Assembly (NCBI GenBank): GCA_902789325.1
Contig: CADANN010000019.1
Location: 1-41,540 of the forward strand
Direction of reading: 5' to 3'
Source of the DNA: an uncultured Spirochaetaceae bacterium
GTDB taxonomy: Bacteria > Spirochaetota > Spirochaetia > Treponematales > Treponemataceae
DNA length: 41,540 nt
Positions 17,401 to 23,804 of this stretch are shown piece by piece. Every line of letters begins with the position of its first letter. Position 1 is the stretch's first letter. The notes beneath the pieces are model-generated. The model saw only the letters and a program-made list of their open reading frames with translations, did not search any database and was not told the DNA's origin. Both the position numbers and the translations under genes were made by a program.

Positions 17401-18559
17401 TGGTTCCTTCGATGTAATTGTTTACACTAAGTTTTGCCTGTGCAATTCTTGTTTCGATATCGTAGCCATAAGTGTCTTTTGTATCTTCACTGTAATCAAT
17501 TTTAAGATTCAATTCAGCAAGAGAGTCAGCAGAAATGAGTTCTGTTTTGTTTACACCGTTATCTGAGTAAGTTCTTTCAAACTGCCAGCCACAGAAACTC
17601 CAACCAGTTTTTGGTTTACAATATAATGAAACAGTTTGACCTACACTACAAGCCATAGACTGACCACTACTCCAGTCAATGTCATTTACGTGCATAGAAC
17701 ACTGGTCTTTGTCATAGGTAAACTCGACATCAGTTGGCTTAGAAGTTTGAGAACCTATCGTATATCGCAATACAACGTCTTTATCAAGATAAACATCATT
17801 TTCTTCTGAATATTCTTTGTTTGTGTAGAAAAGCTTTTCTGAAGATAATGTAATTGAAATTGTTTTTGAAGAATTCTGATCAACAGGAATAAGATCATCC
17901 TTTTCCTGAGTCTGAGAATACTTTGTTTTAATAGTTATAACCTTTCCCGAAATTTCAGCCGGCATAAAATAATCTTCAAAGGTCTTGTCTTCTGGAAGAC
18001 CTGGAATGCTGATTGAAAAAGCGCTTTTACATTCTTCAGGAATTTCCTGATTCAGCGTAATGACAATGGAACTGTCACGAGGATTAATTGTTCCTTCATC
18101 CTTAAAATTGAATTCTTTTACAGTAAGAAGCTCCGGACAGACAGGGGTAATTGTAATTGAATTTGAAGCCTTCTTAAAAGTAACCTTTGTTTCAAGACTC
18201 TTTTCATCTTCAAACTCTATGTAATCAGAGACTTTTTCGTTCTGGCCGAGTCCACTAATTACAGCTTCCCATTTTATGAATTTATGATTGTCTTCCGGCA
18301 CAAATTTTACATTAAAGGTATCTGAAACCTTTTTAGATACCTCTTCTCCTGCCGGAGTTTTTATATCTCCACTGCCCTTAAGAGCGACAAGATGAAGGAC
18401 ATAGGTTGCAGCATTATTGTATTCAATAGCCTTGGAAATCTCTTCTTTAACATCTTCTCCCTGGAGAAAATTCTCACAGGATGTAAAAACAACAGTTGTA
18501 AGAACTAATAAAATTAATGCTAATTTGGAAATAAATGATGAGAGTTCAAGTTTTTTCAT
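11417..18559 (-). CDS. Giant modular surface lipoprotein (InlB-like, Big_5, FN3, SUMF1 domains)
   Basis: A 2380-residue protein. The signal peptide ends in TVVFTSC (Cys28), a lipobox-like site, so it is probably a lipid-anchored surface or periplasmic protein. About residues 30-1050 alternate InlB-like repeat modules (NVKFVPEDNHKFIKW, GWSFCGWQFE, YRFYGWKISY) with Ig-like Big_5-type modules (INPRDSSIVITLNQ, VYPRDNPIILTFNKPV, TTIQVMFDTNMEEDSI). About 1070-2080 hold eleven fibronectin type III modules with recurring SLSW, NVSWTAP or KLSW cores and spaced YYV/YDF strands. Residues ~2106-2380 form a SUMF1/FGE-like domain (IGTYEVTNALWYKV, YHLPTCAQWEFAARGG, IYDMIGNVWEIL, GLRLC). I infer a binding or adhesin role rather than formylglycine synthesis. 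The ribosome site GGAGAA lies 7 nt before the ATG. Confidence 0.9.
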   Translation of the reverse strand: MKKLELSSFISKLALILLVLTTVVFTSCENFLQGEDVKEEISKAIEYNNAATYVLHLVALKGSGDIKTPAGEEVSKKVSDTFNVKFVPEDNHKFIKWEAVISGLGQNEKVSDYIEFEDEKSLETKVTFKKASNSITITPVCPELLTVKEFNFKDEGTINPRDSSIVITLNQEIPEECKSAFSISIPGLPEDKTFEDYFMPAEISGKVITIKTKYSQTQEKDDLIPVDQNSSKTISITLSSEKLFYTNKEYSEENDVYLDKDVVLRYTIGSQTSKPTDVEFTYDKDQCSMHVNDIDWSSGQSMACSVGQTVSLYCKPKTGWSFCGWQFERTYSDNGVNKTELISADSLAELNLKIDYSEDTKDTYGYDIETRIAQAKLSVNNYIEGTITVSPVIFECLAVEDFNMKNADKVYPRDNPIILTFNKPVKAECLENIIVRIPGLAEGVSAMDFFKPAVISGNKVTLQANTDGKVSSMIPVPANGTVAITVIIPETNFYYEATSQTGKYNVGLYSEKTYTYTINSETTEKTLIKLHVDGELADYSTLRVGEVPYTETAVNYSVGSTFSLSYKISDDYRFYGWKISYDSEEFVIPEQAELLSTVNLSVTYKDENLTQPTFTIEKSFANQIVIQPYVIKIPEAYITIDGEHGTFTPGKGKKKYKIGVKNPIEFDAVSDYAFIRWKIINEKTGNEIIADAIDGNNGKAENTYITFTDASSEKTEFELIQIPAEDEEISLSIQPELVERPRIISNSPSYVASGVLRDTTIQVMFDTNMEEDSIYYTDKELEALTNEFDFENEYTLLPVKENDPNTKYYGYKKGEEVFFKNILITNSRNDENLNRFFKAPVFENARTLSIPVNRATPINPGVRVSVMLNENFFYKTGGKDISMSRAEKWQYLVNGKTDNDPPTIGNDDLIIKDSKQNALLPSSDAFDLNATGIDSLKYFAGGKFSLFLKAEDNTAPDSTFNIVCEKLYDKDYQSVTTEDKTTLMIEYNNPLGTSSEYGFTDNNNIRILADCYLDDLDDGIYSMYFVVKDGSGNENTYPENIGTAENPVYPKYYFCMDKVAPDIDEPEIKDGAEQGAVSLSWNPALVSDYHGATISYREWGTDDFTDVDDCVNSCSLALKPGTRYEIITKYKDYAGNVTEYAVEDGFYTRPAAPSVTVNLVNDSTVTLNCTKPTIGNSTDFRMKLKGGLSGEQPIEFTTENGVAQATVEGLDKGIKYEFEVCTYDSAGDKYSLPCYTSGTTLPSFTTKPNAPREVSASFISNINQGTVNWTKPVNGIDGYIIYCSSDESFPDTTATKTQELGANDATTVQFTGLTAGTRYYVKAVSYFGTKANQTESETVITNTKCSPVTGLSYTAESNTALNVSWTAPAGNFDYYTVWYKQSSAQRWETKNVNKTSSSVLIDGLTGATDYNVKVVVNGLSNSTDNLTTSCKTCPNPANNLYAEKKSDTSFEVTWNAPDGNYDGYRLYYSKELEDLTSGSATSVSISKGTTSKTITGLDSKALYYLKLETYIGSELKTYTAPIACSLALDNVRNLTATPVSTQSIKLSWTNPTSDFDGIKILYGDTTITLPKTTTNYSINNLAVNTSYDFTVTTYKIENGETLQAQSPVSGRTYSLPVSGVMATAIGPKSIKLDWTYPAAGSYSQVYIYNGDTYFDYWSSTSSYSYTDKFNGGTEYTFKFVTTNDDGVENPIETEDNTCKVTTPAEPVKNLKCSSTGKNTVSLSWQKAGGNYSGFNVYYKLHSSSNWSDDDVISYDSSTTTSCTVTGLIAGSCYDFKVVSYFGEVGNIGTTSDAVISSCYTKPNAPTALTLDSRTATSLTFKWTKPAGTFTGYRLYYKKHTDSSYSSVTPGSSATNYTISNLSPGQIYDAYLVAYTNADSNYSSTSTLTKATKPGTPGYPSVSVVNGGTKVSWEASLNGATKYYVYYKPSSSTTWSNINTTNTSYTFSNTSLSNGIQYNFKVVAYNYINSESLYSEETSSRSFYTPPAAISTTVTIYSDDAMGTVKIRWLNPSSKTDTSGINVYLDSETTKQDYVTFSAGSYSTAKLIIPNYVRGSSHTFYLEPYHKKNGSEVRGPKTSVVLTTSDGNLVVNGTNVQKSSLTKVIGSTTSITNHPTDGGSFVGGRNITLTKYSIGTYEVTNALWYKVTGSGSSNNSPKANISWQQAIAFCNKLSALQGLTPCYEVEGITDWANFDMSKVPSDSDAKWWGCKQNLKNNGYHLPTCAQWEFAARGGDQSKVDFWYGVSSLPDWALLGNYVVYGQSYSAVVGSKTANRLGIYDMIGNVWEILTDWGNNWPAGTFTDPYCEARYHSSVTTINGSSVIPYGEPIMAYRAGGCYADNESVSAPYNNNLRNYATYSNYLWACTYDSYTGLRLCRNVTY

Positions 18560-18623
18560 AAACTTTTCTCCTGAAAAAAAATGTGATTATAAAGTGGTAT
18601 ATATAAGAAAATAATATAGATAT

Positions 18624-18652
18624 ATTTTACTCTGACCTTTTGTATCTGTCAA
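18624..18652 (-). promoter_or_regulatory. Promoter of the giant lipoprotein gene
   Basis: Minus strand: a perfect TTGACA (18652-18647), a 17-bp spacer and TAAAAT (18629-18624). Transcription would start near 18617, giving a 5' UTR of about 58 nt with GGAGAA before the ATG. This is the best sigma-70-type promoter seen in the window. Confidence 0.7.
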
Positions 18653-18697
18653 AAAAAAAGAGGTGATGAATATTAGAGAGATGATAAATATTTGAGA

Positions 18698-19054
18698 TTA
18701 TTTCTTTGGTTTTTCTGCGGCGGATGTAAGGCCTACGTCGTAGGAATCTTCGGAATAGCCGATGTCTTTGCTGTGGGTGCCGTCCTGATAGATTGATTCA
18801 TCCATCAAATCTGAAATTGATACGCCAAGAACTTTGGCAAAGGTGCGGAGCTCAACGTCGCTTATCCCCTGCTCACCGTTTTCTACCATGCTTACCATAT
18901 TTTTGTGAACGCTCAAGCCGGCAAGCTGGAGTTTACTGGCAAGGTCATTTTGAGAACATGGAGGATCAAGTGCTTCCCTATACTTTTTAATATTCAGGCC
19001 TGCTATGTTAGCTCTTCCAAGGAACCTGATTTTCCTGCGACGTTTCATAGTCAC
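18698..19054 (-). CDS. XRE-family helix-turn-helix regulator
   Basis: A 118-residue DNA-binding protein. After a basic N-terminus (MKRRRKIRFLGR), residues ~20-80 form a Cro/C1-type HTH domain: IKKYREALDPPCSQNDLASKL, SVHKNMVSMVENGEQGISDVELRTFAKVLGVSISDLMD. A polar, acidic tail follows (DSYDVGLTSAAEKPKK). The start may be GTG at 19054 or ATG at 19048; neither has a Shine-Dalgarno. A weak TTGTCA-17-GTTACT pair would start transcription at the GTG. A perfect 19-bp palindrome overlaps this -35 box, so self-repression is likely. It stands alone between the lipoprotein promoter and a divergent short ORF; the genes it controls are unknown. Confidence 0.85.
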   Translation of the reverse strand: MTMKRRRKIRFLGRANIAGLNIKKYREALDPPCSQNDLASKLQLAGLSVHKNMVSMVENGEQGISDVELRTFAKVLGVSISDLMDESIYQDGTHSKDIGYSEDSYDVGLTSAAEKPKK

Positions 19055-19083
19055 ATAAAGAGTAACCCTTTGAAAATTTTAAT

Positions 19084-19102
19084 TGACAAGAATATCTTGT
19101 CA
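19084..19102. promoter_or_regulatory. Perfect 19-bp palindrome, probable XRE operator
   Basis: TGACAAGA-ATA-TCTTGTCA, 8-bp perfect arms around a 3-nt centre. It lies 30 bp upstream of the XRE start and 18 bp upstream of the divergent ORF. It overlaps TTGTCA on the minus strand and TTGACA (19083-19088) on the plus strand, so one bound dimer could control both directions. Confidence 0.65.
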
Positions 19103-19119
19103 GTGCAAAAATTCATCAA

Positions 19120-19527
19120 ATGAGTAGTTACAAATTAATAATAGAAGAGGAAAATTTTCTGGAAGATTTAATCTTCACTTTAAAAGTATTAAGTCTCAAT
19201 TCCGCTCAAAAAGATTTATCTGATACAGCTCTGCTTTTACCAGAAGCATCACCAAAACTAATCAATCTGCTGGAAGAGGAAAAGCTTAATCCTATAATAT
19301 TAAATATAACAAATTATTTATATTTAGATAAAAAAATTAGATATCTTTTTGTTTTATCAGATAAAAACAACAGAATAAAAAAAATGAGCGTAAAGCCCGG
19401 ACAATTTCCAGATATTCCAGGCCTCACGCTCATCTATACGACACGTTTTCCATGCCCTAAAAATTTACAAAATCTACCTTACTTTAATGCCGCTGCATCC
19501 AGTACTACAAATTATTCTTTAACCTGA
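19120..19527 (+). CDS. Small hypothetical protein divergent from the XRE gene
   Basis: An open frame of 135 residues that I do not recognise. It is rich in Leu, Asn and Lys, has no clear membrane helix, and begins with an acidic segment (IIEEENFLEDLIFTLKVL). No Shine-Dalgarno precedes the ATG. Near the end the DNA contains an inverted repeat, ATGAGCGT (19384-19391) with ACGCTCAT (19426-19433), which could be a terminator or folded RNA rather than coding sequence. The last 16 nt overlap the convergent LuxR-type gene. Its place across from the XRE gene and the shared palindrome argue for a real, co-regulated gene, but an untranslated or spurious frame is quite possible. Confidence 0.4.
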   Translation: MSSYKLIIEEENFLEDLIFTLKVLSLNSAQKDLSDTALLLPEASPKLINLLEEEKLNPIILNITNYLYLDKKIRYLFVLSDKNNRIKKMSVKPGQFPDIPGLTLIYTTRFPCPKNLQNLPYFNAAASSTTNYSLT

Positions 19528-20279
19528 TACTGGAGTAAAAGAAGACGCAATTCTTCTATATTTGAAACTTCAAAAATCTTAAATACTTCTGCAAAATCTT
19601 TCTTTACAGTAGAAACGCTGACAAAATATTTTTCACTTATTTCTTTATAGCTTAATTTGTTATGAATATTGTCCATAACAAAATTACGCTGACGTTCGTT
19701 CAAATTATAATCAGAAAGGCTGATGGTAGAACCCGCAGGCTTATCGATAATTGTTGTATTATCACGAACATTCTGTGGAAAGAGGCATGACAATTTTGCT
19801 TTAAGACTGTAATAAATCCAGAGATAAAAAGCAAAACAGAAAAGAGAATAACTGATAGAAATCAGCATATAAGTGATTCCATGCGGATAGGAGAAAAACA
19901 GTGTAATCAAATGAATCACAAAAAGTCTGAATATTCTTTTACGAGGTTTATTTACAAAAAGGTCTTTACAGAGAATTAAAATGAGGGCTGCATAAAAGAA
20001 AAAGATTCCGAGTTCCTCATAATGTGTAAGAATTGTAAGCTCACTTTCAATCAGAAAAATGGAAATCATAACATACAAATTCTGAGTGATAAGAAAAACA
20101 ATAGCGAAACCAACACAAATAAAATGAACTACAGGAATAACAATATTAGTAGGAGCAATTTTTTCAATAATTGATTTAGGATCCCCATCCAGCAAAATAC
20201 TGGCAATGGCAGCCACAAGTAAGAACACGAGCCCTACAACAGCAACAACTCTCTCCGAGCTGATTCTGTTTCTATTCAT
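19512..20279 (-). CDS. Membrane-anchored LuxR-type HTH regulator (second of two)
   Basis: A 255-residue protein with the same plan as the protein at 8924-9640: six or so membrane helices (RVVAVVGLVFLLVAAIASILL, VIPVVHFICVGFAIVFLI, IFFFYAALILILCKDLF, and others). A C-terminal LuxR-like HTH follows at ~190-250: YNLNERQRNFVMDNI, SYKEISEKYFVSVSTVKKDFAEVFKIFEV. The shared pattern L-x-x-RQ, SES/SVSTVKKD and the similar layout suggest a family of membrane-bound one-component regulators. The ligand and target genes are unknown. The ATG lies 8 nt after a strong TATAAT with no Shine-Dalgarno, so the mRNA is probably leaderless. The 3' end overlaps the short ORF by 16 nt. Confidence 0.8.
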   Translation of the reverse strand: MNRNRISSERVVAVVGLVFLLVAAIASILLDGDPKSIIEKIAPTNIVIPVVHFICVGFAIVFLITQNLYVMISIFLIESELTILTHYEELGIFFFYAALILILCKDLFVNKPRKRIFRLFVIHLITLFFSYPHGITYMLISISYSLFCFAFYLWIYYSLKAKLSCLFPQNVRDNTTIIDKPAGSTISLSDYNLNERQRNFVMDNIHNKLSYKEISEKYFVSVSTVKKDFAEVFKIFEVSNIEELRLLLLQYQVKE

Positions 20280-20287
20280 AATGTTCT

Positions 20288-20316
20288 ATTATAGCACCTA
20301 AAACGTTTTTTTCAAA
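20288..20316 (-). promoter_or_regulatory. Promoter of the second LuxR-type gene (leaderless type)
   Basis: Minus strand: TTTGAA (20316-20311), a 17-bp spacer and TATAAT (20293-20288), with TG one base before the -10 box (extended -10). The box ends 8 nt before the ATG at 20279. Confidence 0.65.
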
Positions 20317-20352
20317 CAACAATTTGTTATATTTTGTAACCATTATTGACTA

Positions 20353-21966
20353 TTATTGACCTTTTATGACTTGCGTAATATGGCTGCAGGCGTTCTCACC
20401 ATCCATAGCACTTGAGACAATTCCTCCCGAATAGCCAGAACCTTCGCCTACAGGATATAGACCTTTAAGTTGAGTACACTCGAATGTTTCTTTATCACGC
20501 AAAATACGAACCGGTGTACTTGTACGGGTTTCCGAAGCAATCATTAATGCATCAGGGCAGATAAAACCATGCATATTGTGGTCAATTTCTACAAAGCCTT
20601 TTTTGAGACGGTCTGAAATATGAGAAGGAAGCCAGCTTCCAAGATCTGAAGCAACAAGACCTGGAGTATAGCTGGTTGCCGGAAGATTTTCTGAAATGCG
20701 GCCTGCAAGAAAATCAGTTAGTCTCTGTGCAGGAGCAGCCTGACCTTTGCCGTTTTCAGCTGTAAGATGTTCAATTTCTGTGCGGAATAATAAACCTGCA
20801 AGCTGTGGGCAAGCAAGTTTTTCTGCGGCTGCCTTAAACTGCACAGGAATATCTTCCGGACGGATTTCTACTACGATTGCAGCATTTGACCACTTTGAAT
20901 TACGTGCTGCAGCCGACATTCCGTTTACAACAATTTCATTCGGGCCAGAACTTGAAGGAACAACAAATCCGCCTGGACACATACAGAAAGAATAAACACC
21001 GCGACCATCTATCTGAGTAGTAACGCGATACTCTGCTGCCCCAAGTCCAGAAGAAGCACCCCGTCCATGATACTGAATAGAATCTATCAAAGTACGAGGA
21101 TGTTCAACGCGGACACCAGCCGCAAATGTTTTTGCTTCAAGTGCAGAAGGAGCAACCTTTGCGAGCATTTCATAAATATCTGTAGCAGAATGACCGGTTG
21201 CTAAAAGTACAGCAGCCCCATAAAATTGCTGGTGTTCACCATTTTCTACATTTTCGGTTTCAACCCCTTTTACACAACCAGCTTCTACTAAAAGATTTGT
21301 TACACGGGAATTAAAATAAAACTCACCGCCCAGCGCAATTATCTTATCGCGCATAGCATTAATCACCTGCGGCAAGCGGTCTGTTCCTATGTGCGGATGA
21401 GCGTCGGTAAGAATCTTTTCGTCTGCGCCAAAATAATTAAAAACGCGAAGCACCCCACCAATATCACCGCGCTTATTACTACGCGTATATAACTTTCCGT
21501 CAGAAAAAGTACCAGCCCCGCCCTCTCCAAAACAGTAATTAGAGTCTCCGTTTACTACGCCACGTGTACTAATCAGTGCAATGTCCTTTCTTCGCTGGCT
21601 GGTCTGTACGCCGCGCTCAATTATAACTGGTTTTATTCCACTTTCCAAAAGTTTAAGGGCACCAAAAAGACCTGCCGGCCCAGCCCCTACAATTATTACG
21701 GTACGTTCTACACCGACGCCCTCGCTACTCTTCCAAAGAGGCTTCCACTCACCGGCACTCTGTGGCTTTTCTCCAATATAAACCTTGTAGCGCAAATGCA
21801 GCTTCAACTGTCCGTGACGTGCATCTATAGATTTCTTTACAAAAACCTTTTCAAACTGAGTTTCATTTATATGATTTTTTTTGAGTTCCTTACGGATAAG
21901 ACTGTCCAAAAGCCCGGTATTTTTTTCATCCTTAGCTTCGACTGTAATTGTGATTTCTTTGACCAT
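20353..21966 (-). CDS. FAD-dependent protein of the COG2509 type
   Basis: A 537-residue putative flavoprotein. An N-terminal ~80-residue domain (ITITVEAKDEKN, then LKLHLRYKVYIG) precedes a dinucleotide-binding fold, VIIVGAGPAGLFGALKLL (G94, G96), the motif GDSNYCFGEGGAGTFSDGKLYTRS, and a C-terminal LYPVGEGSGYSGGIVSSAMDG. These match the widespread, poorly characterised FAD-dependent proteins often labelled uncharacterised FAD dehydrogenase. The true substrate is not known. I chose the ATG at 21966; a TTG-started extension from 22092 would read through a terminator hairpin and does not look like part of the fold. TATAAT (21979-21974) lies 7 nt before this ATG and there is no Shine-Dalgarno. 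Confidence 0.88.
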   Translation of the reverse strand: MVKEITITVEAKDEKNTGLLDSLIRKELKKNHINETQFEKVFVKKSIDARHGQLKLHLRYKVYIGEKPQSAGEWKPLWKSSEGVGVERTVIIVGAGPAGLFGALKLLESGIKPVIIERGVQTSQRRKDIALISTRGVVNGDSNYCFGEGGAGTFSDGKLYTRSNKRGDIGGVLRVFNYFGADEKILTDAHPHIGTDRLPQVINAMRDKIIALGGEFYFNSRVTNLLVEAGCVKGVETENVENGEHQQFYGAAVLLATGHSATDIYEMLAKVAPSALEAKTFAAGVRVEHPRTLIDSIQYHGRGASSGLGAAEYRVTTQIDGRGVYSFCMCPGGFVVPSSSGPNEIVVNGMSAAARNSKWSNAAIVVEIRPEDIPVQFKAAAEKLACPQLAGLLFRTEIEHLTAENGKGQAAPAQRLTDFLAGRISENLPATSYTPGLVASDLGSWLPSHISDRLKKGFVEIDHNMHGFICPDALMIASETRTSTPVRILRDKETFECTQLKGLYPVGEGSGYSGGIVSSAMDGENACSHITQVIKGQ

Positions 21967-21973
21967 TGGGGGA

Positions 21974-21979
21974 ATTATA
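21974..21979 (-). promoter_or_regulatory. -10 box directly before the FAD-protein gene
   Basis: TATAAT on the minus strand, ending 7 nt before the ATG. The region 16-18 bp upstream is a T-run rather than a good -35 box. This supports a leaderless start, though more weakly than at purE. Confidence 0.4.
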
Positions 21980-22002
21980 ACGTATTTCAAGGCAAAAAAA
22001 AA

Positions 22003-22042
22003 GTTCTCAGACTGTATACTCTCCAAACTACAGTCCAAGAAC
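22003..22042 (-). terminator. Intrinsic terminator hairpin upstream of the FAD-protein gene
   Basis: Arms GTTCT/AGAAC (22003-22007 with 22038-22042) and GACTGTA/TACAGTC (22010-22016 with 22029-22035), with a 2-nt mismatch between the stems. On the minus strand an uninterrupted T-run follows (22002 down to 21994). It could end readthrough from the ABC operon or act as an attenuator in the FAD-gene leader. A second AGAAC lies further upstream and could compete for GTTCT. Confidence 0.7.
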
Positions 22043-22233
22043 TCTCTCACCGACGATAAACCGGTTCTCCGAATAAACTCTCTTCTTAGCAACGCTTCTA
22101 TATAAAGATAATGCTAATTTCTTTTTAATGTGTAACTTTCTTAATTTCATACTTTTTAACTTTACTGTAACTTTAATTTATGTTTATAACATACAGTGAA
22201 ATCAGTTTACCGTCAATAACTTTTTTTGCGATT

Positions 22234-22265
22234 TAACCAAGGTTATTCAAAAATAACCTTGGTTA
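22234..22265. repeat. 14-bp perfect inverted repeat in a 371-bp gene-free gap
   Basis: TAACCAAGGTTATT (22234-22247) and AATAACCTTGGTTA (22252-22265) around CAAA. Each arm also contains the palindrome AACCAAGGTT or its equivalent. It lies 73 nt after the stop of the ABC ATPase gene on the minus strand. No T-run follows on either strand, so it is either an RNA 3'-end stem or an operator. The rest of 21967-22337 is AT-rich; besides the terminator at 22003-22042 I see nothing coding there. Confidence 0.6.
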
Positions 22266-22337
22266 CAGAAAATGTGCTGATTCTGTGTTACTTTTTAGAG
22301 GTACAAATGAGGAAAATTTGGAGATTTTGAGAGAATT

Positions 22338-23060
22338 TTACAGAATTGATTTGAAAAATTGCTGTAATCTTTCGCTTTTTGGATGTGTAAACAGCTCGTC
22401 AGGGCTGCCTTCTTCTTCGATATAACCTTCGTTCATAAAAAGAACACGGTCTGCAACCTCGCGGGCAAAGCCCATTTCGTGAGTTACAACAACCATTGTC
22501 ATACCTTCGCGGGCAAGATCCTTCATAACTTCAAGAACTTCGCCGACCATTTCTGGGTCGAGAGCAGAAGTTGGTTCATCAAAGAGCATAACATCCGGAT
22601 GCATTGCAAGTGAGCGAACAATAGCAATACGCTGCTTCTGTCCACCACTTAAAGTTGAAGGGTAAACATTTGCCTTATCTGGAAGACCAATGCGTTCAAG
22701 CAGCTGCATAGCTTCTTTTTCTGCTTCTTCTTGAGTTTTAAGCTTAAGAGTTACCGGTGCAAGTGTAATATTCTGCAAAACTGTAAGATGAGGAAAAAGA
22801 TTAAAGTGCTGGAACACCATTCCCATTTTCTGACGGCAAAGATCAAGATTAGTTTTAGGATCAGTTAAATCATTACCTTCAAAAAGAATCTGTCCTCCAT
22901 CTGGAGTTTCCAGTCTGTTTAGACAACGAAGAAAAGTAGATTTTCCAGAACCAGAAGGTCCGATAATTACAATCTTTTCACCCTTCTGAATATTTATTGA
23001 AACGTCTTTTAATACGTTGAGTTTTCCAAAGCTGATTTTAAGATTCTTAACTTCTATCAC
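22338..23060 (-). CDS. Polar amino acid ABC transporter, ATP-binding protein (GlnQ/ArtP-like)
   Basis: A 240-residue ATPase of an amino acid importer. Complete motifs: Walker [11 protein letters not shown]-loop [17 protein letters not shown], signature [11 protein letters not shown], Walker [16 protein letters not shown]-loop [10 protein letters not shown]. The high similarity in layout to GlnQ/ArtP places it in the polar amino acid family. It is the last gene of the operon and overlaps the permease by 14 nt. Specificity is set by the binding protein, which carries an arginine-box-like site upstream; arginine or another basic amino acid is a guess. Confidence 0.95.
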   Translation of the reverse strand: MIEVKNLKISFGKLNVLKDVSINIQKGEKIVIIGPSGSGKSTFLRCLNRLETPDGGQILFEGNDLTDPKTNLDLCRQKMGMVFQHFNLFPHLTVLQNITLAPVTLKLKTQEEAEKEAMQLLERIGLPDKANVYPSTLSGGQKQRIAIVRSLAMHPDVMLFDEPTSALDPEMVGEVLEVMKDLAREGMTMVVVTHEMGFAREVADRVLFMNEGYIEEEGSPDELFTHPKSERLQQFFKSIL

Positions 23061-23715
23061 TTTTTGCCATCCTTTTTTCGAGTGCTCCGAAAAGTTTTGT
23101 AAGACCTACAGTAAGCACAAGGTATATTGCCGCACAGGTAAGAAGAGGGATCCATGCATTATAAGTTGCATTACGAATCATATCTCCCGCTTTTGTCATA
23201 TCCATTACAGCTATAAAACTTGCAACAGAAGTTTCCTTAATAAGTACAATGAATTCACTTGTATATGTTGGAAGAACAGCCTTAACTGCCTGAGGAAGTA
23301 CGATTTTAAAAATTGTCTGCCATTTACTCAAACCTAAAGAACGACCTGCTTCTGTCTGTCCCGGATCAATTCCCTGAATACCAGCACGGAAGATTTCTGT
23401 ACAATAAGCACCGGAGTTGAATCCATATGCAAGAATTGCAACAAGAAGACGATTTAATCCCAGTGGCGCAAAAATAACAAAATAAAAAATCATAAGCTGG
23501 GTTGCAAGAGGAATACCACGCAAAATTGTTGTGTATACTTCTGCAATTGTTTTAAGAATCTTGTTGCCAGAAACCTTCATCAGGGCAAGAATAAAACCAA
23601 GCACAGTACCAATCAAAATTGCACAGATAGCAATCAGAATTGTAATTCCGAGTCCCTGTACAATCAGCATATAGCGCTGGCCTGCAATCATAGTGTCGTA
23701 AAATGATTGAAACAT
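23047..23715 (-). CDS. Polar amino acid ABC transporter, permease
   Basis: A 222-residue membrane protein of the HisM/GlnP type. Hydrophobic helices include [26 protein letters not shown] and [22 protein letters not shown]. The EAA-type cytoplasmic loop that docks on the ATPase is [28 protein letters not shown]. The family forms homodimers or heterodimers; only one permease gene is present in this operon, so a homodimer is likely. A terminator-like hairpin separates it from the upstream binding-protein gene, which would favour higher expression of the binding protein. It overlaps the ATPase gene by 14 nt. Confidence 0.95.
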   Translation of the reverse strand: MFQSFYDTMIAGQRYMLIVQGLGITILIAICAILIGTVLGFILALMKVSGNKILKTIAEVYTTILRGIPLATQLMIFYFVIFAPLGLNRLLVAILAYGFNSGAYCTEIFRAGIQGIDPGQTEAGRSLGLSKWQTIFKIVLPQAVKAVLPTYTSEFIVLIKETSVASFIAVMDMTKAGDMIRNATYNAWIPLLTCAAIYLVLTVGLTKLFGALEKRMAKSDRS

Positions 23716-23758
23716 TAAAACCTCATTTTTTTATCATTTATTTACTTTGTTAAATAAT

Positions 23759-23791
23759 AAAACGGCAGTATGAATAACATACCACCGTTTT
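23759..23791 (-). terminator. Leaky terminator between binding-protein and permease genes
   Basis: AAAACGG (23759-23765) pairs with CCGTTTT (23785-23791), and GTATG with CATAC inside (23768-23772 with 23778-23782). A T-rich tail (TTTTATTATTT) follows on the minus strand. Placed within the operon, it probably lowers expression of the permease and ATPase relative to the binding protein. Confidence 0.6.
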
Positions 23792-23804
23792 GAAAAGAAC
23801 TAAG

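Noticed and set aside
18698..19527. XRE gene plus small ORF as a phage or toxin-antitoxin remnant
   Set aside because: No integrase, phage or toxin domain is visible around it; the layout only shows a regulator with a divergent unknown frame.
21967..22092. N-terminal extension of the FAD protein from a TTG start
   Set aside because: It reads through a terminator with a long T-run and does not continue the fold. The ATG at 21966 is preceded by TATAAT and starts a conserved-looking N-terminus.
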